Assembly (NCBI GenBank): GCA_051294375.1 | Contig: CM119264.1 | Location: 23,123,955 to 23,187,954 of the forward strand | Direction: 5' to 3' | DNA: 64,000 nt | From: Paraspadella gotoi | Taxonomy: Eukaryota; Chaetognatha | Part shown: piece after piece, positions 11,901-32,042 of the stretch | Numbering within the stretch: the first letter of the stretch is position 1 | How the letters are laid out: every line of letters begins with the position of its first letter | Notes under the pieces: generated by a model | Databases searched by the model: none | Told to the model about the DNA's origin: nothing | Seen by the model: only the letters and a program-made list of their open reading frames with translations | Made by a program: the position numbers and the translations under genes

Positions 11901-13305
11901 GAATCGACTTACCATCGCTTCCCTCTTCTCTCCATTTCTTTTTTCTTTTTACCCCTTCTCTATTGTCTAATCCTTCTGTTCTTTCATTCTTCTCATCACT
12001 CGCGTCCTCCGAGTCTCTTTAGTCTTTCCTCTCTTTCCTTTCCTCTTCTCTTTTCTCCTCTAATTGATTCCTTTCCAACTTCCTTCACCTTCCTGTTATT
12101 TTTTTTATTTCATCGATCGTTACATCTTTCCTTTTTCCTTTCGTTATCCTTCATCTTCACTTTGGACTTACCTCATTTCTGACTTCCCGTTTGTACGGAT
12201 TCATTTTATTTCTATTTTCACATATTGGATGAAAATGATACTCGAGAAAAAGCGATTCTTTTCATTCGGAATCACAACGAATTTTCAAGTTATATCGCTC
12301 TTTTCTCATCCCACTTCCCGCTCCTCGCCCCTCGCCCCTCGCCCTTTGCCCTTCATCCCTCGCCCTGTTGGACATAAACTCTCGTAATCCGTCGATCTTA
12401 TTAACCTTTTGCAAAAGTGTTTAAAAATATAAACAATCGATATATGTTTACAAACAATACNNNNNNNNNNTAAAAATATAAACAATGGATATTTGTTTAC
12501 AAACAATACAGTTCATTGTTATTTCATTACTTTGTCTAATCATGATTTAATTTGATACAGATCGCATTGATATTAATTAGCCATCGTCGGGGTTTAGTAT
12601 TGGTTTGGTGTTGATTTATATAGTTTATATTGTTTGTATTGAGTGGCTAAACCGAACTTACCTGAGAGGTCATTGATATTACTATTGCTTACCGATGCTT
12701 GCTTTATTGCTTTCCTCTAGTTCTCTAAAGACTCGTTAAATCCTGCGATATTGATACTCCGCTCATCAGCCCCCCGCCCCTCGCCCCTCGCCCCCTCCCC
12801 CTTATTTCAGGCTGGCACGCGGAACAAGCGGCGATGGCGTCCGTGGAGGATCTTCTCCTTCAAGACTGGTCTTCACACGGTTACGCCAAACTGGCCAACG
12901 CGTTGAGGATGAAGGACACGAACAGAGATGGTGAGGAGAAAGGGAAGACAAAAGAAAAGAAAGATAAGGTAACCTATTTATTTATAGTAAAAGAAAAGTC
13001 GAAAAGCGAAAAGACGAATCGATTGAATCACGAAATAAGAGACATTTAATTATAAATTATTATGATTGAAAAAGAATTAAAAAAAATCTTCTGGAATCTT
13101 CTCGAATCTTCTCAAAGGTTACCTCAACATCGAAGAGGTCGACGCTGTCCTCGACTCCTACAACACCGTCTACCATCTGGGCCTCAGCAACAGTCAGCGA
13201 CGAGAGGCGTTGAAGCAGACGTCGACGGACGACGAGACCAACATCGACGCTCTCGTCGTCATGCTGCAGCGGCGGAACGAGGGAAAACAAAAGAGCAGCA
13301 GATGA
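1380..13305 (+). CDS. single-pass membrane protein with cytoplasmic EF-hand, 3' part of a multi-exon gene
   Basis: Six exons were traced by splice sites and phase: 1380-1472, 2961-3122, 3781-3912, 4146-4330, 12811-12930 and 13118-13305. Every junction keeps one frame and the last exon ends in TGA. The visible protein is about 293 residues and lacks its N-terminus. The second exon encodes a Leu-rich membrane segment (ANAGLLLMLAGLLLLILFL) followed by Arg-Arg-Arg, so the earlier part should be outside the cell and the rest cytoplasmic. The tail is Gly/Ser-rich. The last two exons together make a canonical EF-hand loop, DTNRDGYLNIEE, with Asp 1, Asn 3, Asp 5, Gly 6 and Glu 12 all present and the loop split by an intron. 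An AATAAA lies at 13481. I do not recognise the family. The 8.5 kb intron 4 makes the link between exons 4 and 5 less certain than the others. Confidence 0.72.
1531..1708 (+). repeat. (CT)n array in intron
   Basis: About 180 bases of interrupted CT repeat on the sense strand of the membrane-protein gene, starting 60 bases after the donor at 1472. Confidence 0.95.
3123..3530 (+). repeat. G-rich intronic minisatellite
   Basis: Imperfect units such as GGGATCGGGTGGGGATTGGG repeat across the intron between exons 2 and 3. Dense runs of three to five G on the sense strand start at the donor site. Open frames here are by-products of the repeat. Confidence 0.85.
4030..4117 (+). repeat. (CT)n array before a 3' splice site
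   Basis: Interrupted CT repeat that ends 28 bases before the acceptor at 4145, so it acts as an oversized polypyrimidine tract of that intron or sits next to it. Confidence 0.95.
4979..5116. other. assembly gap (138 N) beside a CT repeat
   Basis: Run of N directly followed by (CT)n at 5117-5149. The repeat probably caused the assembly break. Confidence 0.95.
9090..9456. repeat. purine-rich minisatellite and (GA)n tract
   Basis: Units such as GGAGAAGGAGGGTAGGAAGG recur about six times between 9090 and 9370, then pass into GA dinucleotide repeat. Long minus-strand open frames here read Ser/Pro/Leu/Phe only and are repeat artefacts. Confidence 0.85.
9717..9790 (+). CDS. possible alternative last exon of the membrane-protein gene
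   Basis: A good acceptor (AACGAGTTTCTCAG) precedes 74 bases that, joined to exon 4 (phase 1), read ADFADTADAGAADSRETEK then TTTKS and a stop. It would give an isoform without the EF-hand. The phase fit has a one in three chance of being accidental, and the Ala/Asp-rich reading comes partly from a GCCGAC repeat, so this is tentative. Confidence 0.3.
10623..10762. repeat. seven tandem copies of a 20-bp unit
   Basis: Seven head-to-tail copies, exactly 20 bases each, of consensus TCGCTGGAGCGAATGGAATC, differing at one to four positions. They lie in the long intron. Confidence 0.93.
12421..12509. repeat. 39-base near-duplicate flanking a 10-N gap
   Basis: Nearly the same sequence, TAAAAATATAAACAAT followed by GATAT.TGTTTACAAACAATAC, stands on each side of N 12461-12470. 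It is either a tandem duplication or an unmerged overlap of two contig ends. Confidence 0.85.
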
Positions 13306-13410
13306 AGACAGCAGATACTGCTGCGGGGGAACGAGGGAAAACAAAAGAGGAGCAGATGAAGACGGCCGATGCTGCTGCGGGGGAACGAGGAAAAGAGCAG
13401 CTCGTGATAG
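13281..13410 (+). repeat. 54-bp tandem repeat at the stop codon and 3' UTR
   Basis: About 2.3 copies of a 54-base unit (GAACGAGGGAAAACAAAAGA, then CAGATGAAGAC and a GCTGC tail). The unit supplies the stop codon of the EF-hand protein. Because 54 is divisible by three, another frame reads a repeated ERGKTKEQQMKTADTAAG peptide, which is not the gene's frame. Confidence 0.75.
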
Positions 13411-13480
13411 CTGCTGAAGCGTCGGATCGATATAGCGGAATTGTGGTCGAATGACAGTCAATATAGTAAATGTTAAGAAA

Positions 13481-13486
13481 AATAAA
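13481..13486 (+). terminator. AATAAA polyadenylation signal of the membrane-protein gene
   Basis: AATAAA 176 bases after the TGA at 13305, in an AT-rich 3' flank. Confidence 0.5.
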
Positions 13487-13509
13487 GTTGAAACATTTAC
13501 GAACCCGAT

Positions 13510-14640
13510 AATCTTAATCCATTTTTGTGAGAAATCTATCGAGATTTGTCTTCGCGTTTTTGGCGAAGCCTACATAATCGCTTGAAGTCTCTACGTTTGT
13601 TCGTTTTATAAGTTCATTCGATCTGTGTTCATCGGCTCGTTTAATGTTGTTTCGCGCCTTTCGACAGCTTTGTTTTGTTTTGTTTTGTTTTGTTTTCCTT
13701 CTTTCGTTCGCGTCTGCCAGTACACGAGGTTGCTGCGTATTTCTTTTTTTTATCCAACAGTTAAACGTTAAAACTCGATTTATCTTATTTTATTGGATTT
13801 TTAAGCGGAATTTTCAGCCTCGATATTTTCTTTTCTTTTCTTGCTTCTTATCCAAGTAAAACGAAATGTTTTTTTTTCGCTTTTAAAACTACACCTTTTT
13901 TAAGTAATTTTTACATTTTCTATGGATTTCCGTGTGTATTTCTCTATGTCAAAGAGAATCAACTGTAAATTTAAATTTTTACAGATTAGCGAAATAATCC
14001 GGTTAACTCTAAAACTTCTTTTTTATTACTAAATACAACTACGAAAAGTTATAATTTCAGCTAGCTATGTATTTAAACAGAAAACATTTTCTTTTCTTCC
14101 TCTGGTTTGTGGGGTAAAAATGTTTTTAATGATTTTTGTTTCTTTCAATAATTTTTTTGGGTTTCAACGATTTTCACAAGTGAGATATATTGACATGTAT
14201 ACAAATCAAAAGATTGTCAAGTACAGGGTGTTGAGTTTAAACTAGTCGATATACAGCGTGACCGCGAATGTATAGGCAAAGATCATAAATAATCAACTCG
14301 GACGAAATCGCGTATTAACACTTGCAATTCACCCACTTTACTACATTAAATTAAATATATCTTTTCTGGTGATATTAAATATAAACCATGCAGCTCCCCA
14401 CTGTACACAAAAGAATTATGCTCATTTACATAATCACAGTTAAGGATACTTTTATTACAGCGTACCAACGAAATGGAATAGTACAATAATTTACGAATGG
14501 TTTATGATAAAATACCTGACAATACTTCACCTCGATACAATACAAAAATAAACAAAACAATAAGTAAGAGGCTAATTATTTTTTTTGAATCTTGAATATG
14601 TAAAATAAAATATTTTTTCAAATGTTGTTGTTGTTGTTTT
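13510..14640. other. AT-rich convergent intergenic region
   Basis: Separates the 3' ends of the plus-strand membrane-protein gene and the minus-strand tensin gene. Only short open frames; a TTTTG repeat lies near 13675. Nothing else is seen. Confidence 0.6.
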
Positions 14641-14644
14641 ATTA

Positions 14645-14650
14645 TTTATT
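14645..14650 (-). terminator. AATAAA polyadenylation signal of tensin
   Basis: On the minus strand AATAAA lies about 48 bases past the tensin stop codon, with AATAAT overlapping downstream. Confidence 0.5.
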
Positions 14651-14697
14651 TTGCTTTTTATTTTGTATTTCTTGTTTTTGCTCCACAAATATTTCGA

Positions 14698-24235
<9,538 letters not shown>

Positions 24236-24939
24236 TGCGTTGCAGGCGATGGTGGAAAACAAAAAATGAGAAAAATAAACAGCGACGAAAAGTTGTTAAA
24301 ATGAAAATGTAGCAAGGAGTAACTGCCGAATTCCTTTTTTGAACGTTTAGGTTTGTTTGTATATAATTTGATAATTGTTTACTACTTTTAGTTATCTTTT
24401 AAGAGACGGCTTCATTTAGATATTCCGCCGTGATAAATTTCTTTTAATCGTCTTGTAAAGTTTTGTTTACGATTTCTGAGGAGAAAAACGACGCCAATGA
24501 TTTGCGAAGCGGATTTCATCCGCCCCCGAATCATCGCGCGTGCGCCACTTTTATTACGTTCGCTCAGATCATTTCACACCCGAGATGAGTCGTCGCGTTA
24601 TTGATCGAGATGTGGCCCTTTAAAGATTTTTTTAAAAGATTTTAAAATCTATATTATTGAAATATTTATAAATTATATTATTAAATTATTCAAAAGTTAA
24701 TTTAATCTTTTTTAATATAATTAGAATTCTTAAAATGTTGACATCTATAAAAACTTTTTCCGATATTCTTCTGGTGTGAGATGGACGTCATTTTTATTTC
24801 TTTTCGATTCGATGATCCACTAGAAACTTCGATCAGAAGGAAAAACCCGCGTAATTTTATGGGATTTCAAAGCCTCTCCAGTCTTCATGGTCTTTACGCA
24901 TGTCTGCAGACACTTTATCAATCCCTCGTGAGGTTTTAG

Positions 24940-24941
<2 letters not shown>

Positions 24942-25036
<95 letters not shown>

Positions 25037-25088
25037 GCAAACGATCTATGAAAGGAGGAACTGAACTTTAAGAACCATCCCTCTCACA

Positions 25089-25133
<45 letters not shown>
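24942..25133. repeat. two (CT)n arrays
   Basis: CT repeats at 24942-25033 and 25091-25133, separated by about 57 bases of unique sequence, between the tensin long exon and the coiled-coil gene. Confidence 0.95.
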
Positions 25134-25135
<2 letters not shown>

Positions 25136-25506
25136 AGGATAATAAAACGAAAACAAGAGGCGATTCAACTCTCGAGCTCTCCTTCGTTCGTTCGACCCTC
25201 ACAGTGAATGAAAATGTGGCTGATGGAGCGAGGGTGTGGCGATGATGGGGTGAAAATTGTGTTGATGGAGTGAGGGTAAAAAACTGATTGGGTGATGTGT
25301 GCAAGGACATTTAATCTATTTCTGCAATTGGAAATTTGATTACGGTTAATCGAGGGCAGCGGGAGATTGTCGGCGCTCATGAAAGAGTTTGTGATGTTGA
25401 CTGAAATGTTGACTTATCTCGAAAAAAATCTTTCCGTTCATTTCCATTGTCTGTAAGATAAATATTTGTGGCCGGAAATACTGTGATAAGAGAAGACTCT
25501 GCGAGA

Positions 25507-25595
<89 letters not shown>

Positions 25596-26779
25596 AAGAG
25601 TAAAGAATGGAGGAGATGGTTTTTCTGGGCGAAGGGGAAAGGAATATTCGATCTCGAGGCGAGAGGAGAAACATTTTTTTTGTGGAGTGAATAGAGAGGG
25701 AGAGGGGGAATAGATAGGGAGAGGAGGGGATAGATAGGGAGAGGGAAAAAGAAAGAGAGGTTCGAGTAAAGAGAGGGAAGCTAAACCCATCATTAACGAA
25801 GGCGGCGGAGGAATTTCATTTTCATAACTTCATAAATTTTCGCCGACGAACAGAAAAAAATCTGGGTCAGAATCCGGACCGGAAAAAAAAATACTGAAAA
25901 AAAAACATGAGAAAAAAGCCAAAACATTTCATTAAATCTACTATCTGAACAAAAATTTTTCACAAACTTGAGCGAAAAGAATTAATTTACGCGTTTTTAG
26001 AAGAAAAAAAAAATCTGCGAAACAAAAAATAGAAAACCTTCGAAAGAATCCCAATCACAACGCGCCCGGTAGCGATATCTTTTATCTAAAATGATGGTTG
26101 AAGAAAACAAAGGAGCAATCCTTAGAGGAATGTTAATAACTTGGTGGTGAAAATCGTTTCAAGTCCCGTAAAAAAAAAAGAGTGGTTTTACCTTTGTGCT
26201 CTTTTCAGATGCCTTAAAGCAGGTCTCAAATTGAAAATTTCGTCGCATCTTTTTAATTAAAGACTATGAAGGTATCAAATTCAAATTTCCCTTCACCAAG
26301 AAATAAATAGCGATTCTAATACTCAATCAATGGTTTTTAAAACTCCGAATTCCCTCGTCCTTTGTATTCTTCGCGAGAGGAACCATTTTGGAGCGCATTC
26401 CTCCGGCGATGGGCATTCAGTGATGGAAAGAGTTGTTTTTTTTTGGGTTTTTTTTGGTTTGTTTGTTTTGTTTTTTAGCAGTATTTTCTAAATCTCTCAG
26501 ATTTTTTTCCCTTCAAGAAAAAAAAAGTTTGTTTATTTGATGATCGCGCGGAAACAAATATTCTACTTTCTGGTTTAAAGCGAAAAAAGCCTGGAACATA
26601 AATAATGTAAATAGATTTCGTTTTGCATAAAATGGTCGGCTCATTTTGTTAAAGGTTTAACCGAAAAAATTAGTAGGTTTCTATTTTCACCTCAAATTTC
26701 TGTTTATTACGTATGCTGGTTATATTTTCATATAAAAATATGAATGGTTTCCCGAAAATGCTGTTTAATTTCTGGTAGA
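25134..26779. other. gene-free stretch between coiled-coil exon and tensin exon
   Basis: Contains (GA)n at 25503-25588 and AT-rich sequence. No GC-rich exon-like patch, terminal exon or clear promoter was found, which is why one long intron joining the two minus-strand genes remains possible. Confidence 0.5.

Positions 26780-26877
<98 letters not shown>
26780..26877. repeat. (CT)n array just past an exon end
   Basis: About 98 bases of nearly pure CT repeat, GA on the minus sense strand, starting eight bases after the donor at 26887/26886. Reading through it gives a false Glu-Arg repeat protein tail. Confidence 0.97.
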
Positions 26878-26878
<1 letters not shown>

Positions 26879-26886
26879 CACGTCAC

Positions 26887-29800
26887 CTTTCGATGCGACC
26901 GACTTTGCGAAGTTGACTCGAAGGTCTTGGATTGATTCGTGGTCGTCGCCGCTGACATCATCGTCCCCTTCATCGTCGTTCCTTCGTAGAGTGAACCAGA
27001 AACGCCGCTCCGATTGGCGAGGTCGTAGTTGGCGGTAATAGACGGGGCGGCTGCATTGGGCGTGGCGGCGACACCGGATTCGACGACAGTCGGATTCGAC
27101 GAGGTGATTGGTGACCCGACGGTGTGATGGACGACGGACGAATGCAGCGTCGTCTTCTGTTTTTGACTCGAAGTTTCGATCGCCTTTTTGCTCTGAGTCG
27201 TTGACGTCGCCAACGATTGCTGATGCTGCGACGTTGTTTGTTGTTGCTGTCGACGATGTTGGTGCTGCTCCTGCAATTCCTCTCCCGAAATGTCTAGCAA
27301 CTCTCCGCCTGATGTTTCGACGGCTGTGATTTTGAAGGGAGAGTTAGGTCGCTCGACGGGTTGGTATTTTTGCTGTTGAATCGCCGTGTAGGAGGTTTGG
27401 TCCCGCTGGTGCTTTTGAAATTGGCGCTGCTCTTGCTGCTGCAAAACAGGACGCTCCTGGAGATGCTGTTCGGAAACAAGCAGCTGCTGACCTTCCGATG
27501 TTTGCACCGCAGTCACTTTAAAAGGCGATGACGGCGACGACTCGACGATGACTCCCGGTTTTGTCGTTGTTGTTGTTTCTGTTTTTACTAAAGTCGACGC
27601 TGCCGCCGACGCTGCTGCCGACGCCGCGGACACCGCCGACGCAGCCGCCCTATTTTGCCGACCCAAAGTCCCGCTCGAAGTCGATGTGACGCCGCGCGAT
27701 TGTCTCAACGACGCGGATTCTCTCTTTTCGACGCCGCTTTGAACTCTGACGCCGCCGCCTTCGACGAGCCCTTCCGCGTGCAGGTTTGTTCGGCTGCTGG
27801 GGCGACTTCCCAGCGGCGCCAGCGGGTGCTGCACCAGATTGTAGTTCTCCGAGTGGCTGTACTGCACCTCCGCTCGGTGCTGTGGCTGTGATCGCTGCCG
27901 CAATTCTTGCTCCTCTTTGACTGTCATGTTTTGCTGCAGCATTTCCAGCAGACGGTCGAGGTTCTGGTTCTTGGCCTCCTTGGTTTCGGCGAGCTCGTCC
28001 ATGGCGGCGCGGTTTCGAGCCATCTCCGCATCGATCGCCTCCAACTCCTTCATCGTCATCTGCGACTCAAGCCACGCCTCCGTCTCTCTCTCCTTGGAAG
28101 CGACGGCGCCTTGGAAACGGGCGACGCCGAAACCTCGCTCCGCTTCCCGGGTGTTCTTGGAGACGAGGATGAGTTGCTCGCGCTCTGCCTCGTCGGCGAG
28201 AGACTGGAGGCGCCGTCGTTGCTCCTCCGCGGAGATTTTGGTCTCGAGCCGTTTGGCGGCCGTCTCCTCGATGCGACGGAAACGGTCGTCGAGGAGGACC
28301 GTCTCTTCGCTGGGTTTGTTCAAGACGCTCTCTAGCACGGGGCCAGGGAGGGGCTTTTCGATTTGGGTGGCGTCCATCACTATGGAAGTGATGTTGCTCA
28401 CTAGTTTCGGCTGCTGCTGCTTCTGTTGTTGCTGCTGCTGCTGTTGATGCTGCTGGTGAACAGCTTTTTGATGGCTAGTCTCCGTTGTTGTCTGTCTCGC
28501 ATGGCTCCAATTGGATCGCTGCTGCGTCTGCATGGTTTGCTGCTGCAGCCGCACCGTTTTGTGCTGCATCGTCTCTTGCTCCTGATCCCCGGTCGAGCTC
28601 CCGATAGGCGATAGTTGCGACCCGGAGGAAGGAGTGGAATATCCGTTCTCGCCGAGGATTCCTTTTCCAACGCCGCCATCGCCTCGCCCGACGCCTCGTC
28701 TCGGCAGCGACCCTCCAACCCCTTGAGGCACCAACCCTCCGAGCAGCACCGGCACCAATTTGATCGTCACGTCCATCTCTTCCTCCTGAACGAATCTACG
28801 CCGTCCCTCTTCATCTTCCTCTTCCCCAACGTCCTCTTCCTCTTCCTCCTCCAGCGGCGGCTGCAACTGGATGGTGTAGTTCCCCACTTGCATGATGTCG
28901 CCGACCATCGAGACGCGGTTCTCGTCGTCGGAGGCGTCCACTCCGATGATTCGTCCGTGAAGCGTCGCTTCGTTTTTGAATTTGTAGAGTTGATCGTTGA
29001 ATTTGACGTCGTCCACTTCGACGACGATGGAGCGCCGGTGAGCGCCGCCGCCCGCGTCGTCGGCGTCGTCGGCATCGGCGCGGGAATCGGCGCCGGCGTT
29101 GGCGTCCGACGCCATGTGGACGGTGCCGAGGAACTCCATGACGACCTCCTTGGCCGTCTCGCGGATCAAGTGGGATTTGTAGTCGGGGAGGCGCTGGTGA
29201 CGGGGAGAGGGGGTTGAGGGGAGATGGCCGATGGGGGGGAATTTTAGGGGGAGGCAGAAGTAGGGAAGAGGGGGCCGTGAAGAAGAGGGCGGTAGGGGAG
29301 GAAGAGAAGGGATAGTAAGTGGGGGTTAACATGAGACGGGGTGAAGCAAATAGTGATGTGTGGTTATCGGTAAACCAAGGGACAAATAGAAAGAGAAAGG
29401 AAAATGCGTTTCGTGGTCAACCGGATCGATTTGAAAAGTCAAAAGCTTAGAATTTTTTGGAATACTCACGCGTGCGGATCTACATCTTGAGATAGAAGCA
29501 AAACCATTGCCGGCAAAGTGCGAAGAAAAATTATAGTGCGAAACAAAAATTGAGGAAGAATTCAAAGTGTTTTGCGCTAGCGAAAAATAAAAAAAAAGCG
29601 GCCACTATCTAAGGAGGCATGCAGATAATAAATCCATGCTTTAAACGTCATGGGATAATGGAAAGTATTTCATGCAAGAAAAATATTTCAGTACATTGAT
29701 TCGAAAACTATTTTTTCTCCGCAAAAAAAAAAAAAAAAAAAAAATTCGCTTTTTTTTTAATATCTTAACCTAAATATACTTTGCATTACTAATTATTTTG

Positions 29801-31722
29801 CATAACCAGCTCACGCTCATTTTACCACAGCTTTTAAAGTTTCGCCCTGCTTAGCTTTAATGCGCTTTCAAGTCCTTCAGTCCTTTCAGTACCGCGCAAC
29901 TGCTTAGCAGTTTCCTGCAACCTCTGACCAGTTTCGTAACAATCTCAAAATCTTTGTGTAGCGGATTAATTTGTGAATTGTTCTACGCTCTTATTTTCCT
30001 TTCGCGTCTACCTTTTCGTAATTGTCGTCGCTTTTCGAATTCGTCCTCATTTTCGTCCCTTGTTTCGTCGTTTTTCTTTGATCTTTTGTTTCTTCGGATT
30101 TCACGAATTTCATCTTTTTCGGAAACGTGACTCGTTGTGTTTTCTTTTTTCTATTTGCAAATGGCGTTTCAATGGGCGTGACAGATGCAGCTCGAATTGG
30201 CGAGACAGATGCAGCTCCGACGGGCGCGACAGATGCCGTCTTTCCACTCGTAGAAACGATTCTTCTCGGCGTCGGAATGGCGGCGACGAGAAGCGACGCC
30301 GGAATTCCGCCCGAGATTCCAAGCGGCGTCGTGGGCGTTAAAAAGGGAGAGATCCTCGTTGACATTTCTATGTTAATTGTTGAATTTCTTTGTTTGTTTT
30401 ATTAAAGTTATTATTTTTTACGTTTCTTCCGGTTTGACTAAAAAAAATTTATATGACAAGAGACGAGATTTTTCGACGACTGAGATTTTGAACCTTTTTC
30501 AATTTTGAACCTTTTCAATTTTGACCTTTTCGTTGTCTATTTTTTTAAAAGTTTTTTATTCGTTTTATTACTTTTTATTGCTTTTTAATTGGATTGAGTT
30601 GACAAAAATGTTGGAGGGACTTTTGCCGGAAAACCTCATTCGGAGGCTCGAGCGCCAATAATGTTGGGAGACAACAACGATTTTTTATGACCACTTAAGT
30701 CTGGCGGAGAATGGGCGATTAGTCGTGACTGCATAAAATTTGATATTTTTGTCCACTACAAATTGAAATGTTTTGGTTTTTTCTTTGAGTTACCGTTTAG
30801 TACGTTCTAAATAGAATTGATACATCGACCTAAATATTCAAGCAAAAAAAAAATTTTGAAAAATGATAATAAAACCGTCAGTAAACATTTGTGGAAGTGT
30901 AAAGATTTCTGTCATCGCTTGGATGCAGAAGATTTTTTATCGGGAAAAGCGAATATATTTGACTTTCGAGGATACGTCTTGTGTGAAGGTCTGTCACGCT
31001 GTGGGCGACAGACACTGCCACTGTGGATAACAGTTGGTTACGCTGTCGGTGCCAACGATAAACTTAATGAAATGTCTGTAAAAATATGAAAATGTCGCCG
31101 ATAATTATGATGATGATGATGATAAGAAAAAAAACAACGCTTATTTCTCGTAAGAAAACGAAGAAGTAAATATGTTGGTTCGTGAGAGTCACATTTCATT
31201 AAAAGTCGGTCAGTCGATATAATCCTTTCAAGTCATTTGTGACTTTGAAGCTTCATTTTTTTTCTTTTGTTCAAAAATTCGATTCGAAAATCGAAAAGAA
31301 TAAATTCCGAATCCTTTTCTGTCAACCGTTAATCCGTCATTTTCTGCCTCCCGCCGTCCTTGTCGTCGTCTTCGTCGTCGTCGTCGTCGTCTTCTTCATC
31401 ACATGTCATTTGAATTAGCCTTGTGAACACATGAAGTAGTAATGAGTCAGAGGTGATTTCGACTTTTGTGTAACGATTATAAACAATGAAGCATTTTTTT
31501 TTTAAATTATAAGTGACTTTAGCTTTTTATTCATAAGTTTAAAACAAATCTTGGCCTTTGAAGTTTTTCTTCACGGATATGCAACGCTTAATAATTGAAA
31601 ATAATGAGGCGATCAAAATTAATTTTCATTCTGTGAAAATTTGGATCATAAGTTTTTGATAACCCTGTTGTATCGCCTCGATTACAGAAAATGAAAACTA
31701 TCTCACAAACTTTGAAATTATC

Positions 31723-31777
<55 letters not shown>

Positions 31778-31798
31778 TCTCTTCTCTCTCTTCTCTCT

Positions 31799-31869
<71 letters not shown>

Positions 31870-31947
31870 ACATAAATGTTTCTCGGTCCATCGCCTATCG
31901 CATCGGTGATTCCTTTGGCATCCGAATTTCTTCGACCCAATTTCGTT

Positions 31948-32042
<95 letters not shown>

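Larger units (their letters stand above)
4331..12810 (+). other. 8.5 kb intron: simple repeats and one assembly gap
   Basis: Intron 4 of the membrane-protein gene by the preferred model. It holds a 138-base N gap (4979-5116) followed by CT repeat, (GA)n at 5879-5911 and 6221-6301, a diverged tandem duplication at 6860-7300, TCGG repeats near 6718, (CT)n at 8931-8987, GA-rich minisatellite at 9090-9456, a 20-bp tandem array at 10623-10762, a CCGT-repeat patch near 11290, and a 10-base gap at 12461. GC-rich patches at 8325-8640 and 9960-10100 have open frames but no convincing splice context. Confidence 0.6.
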
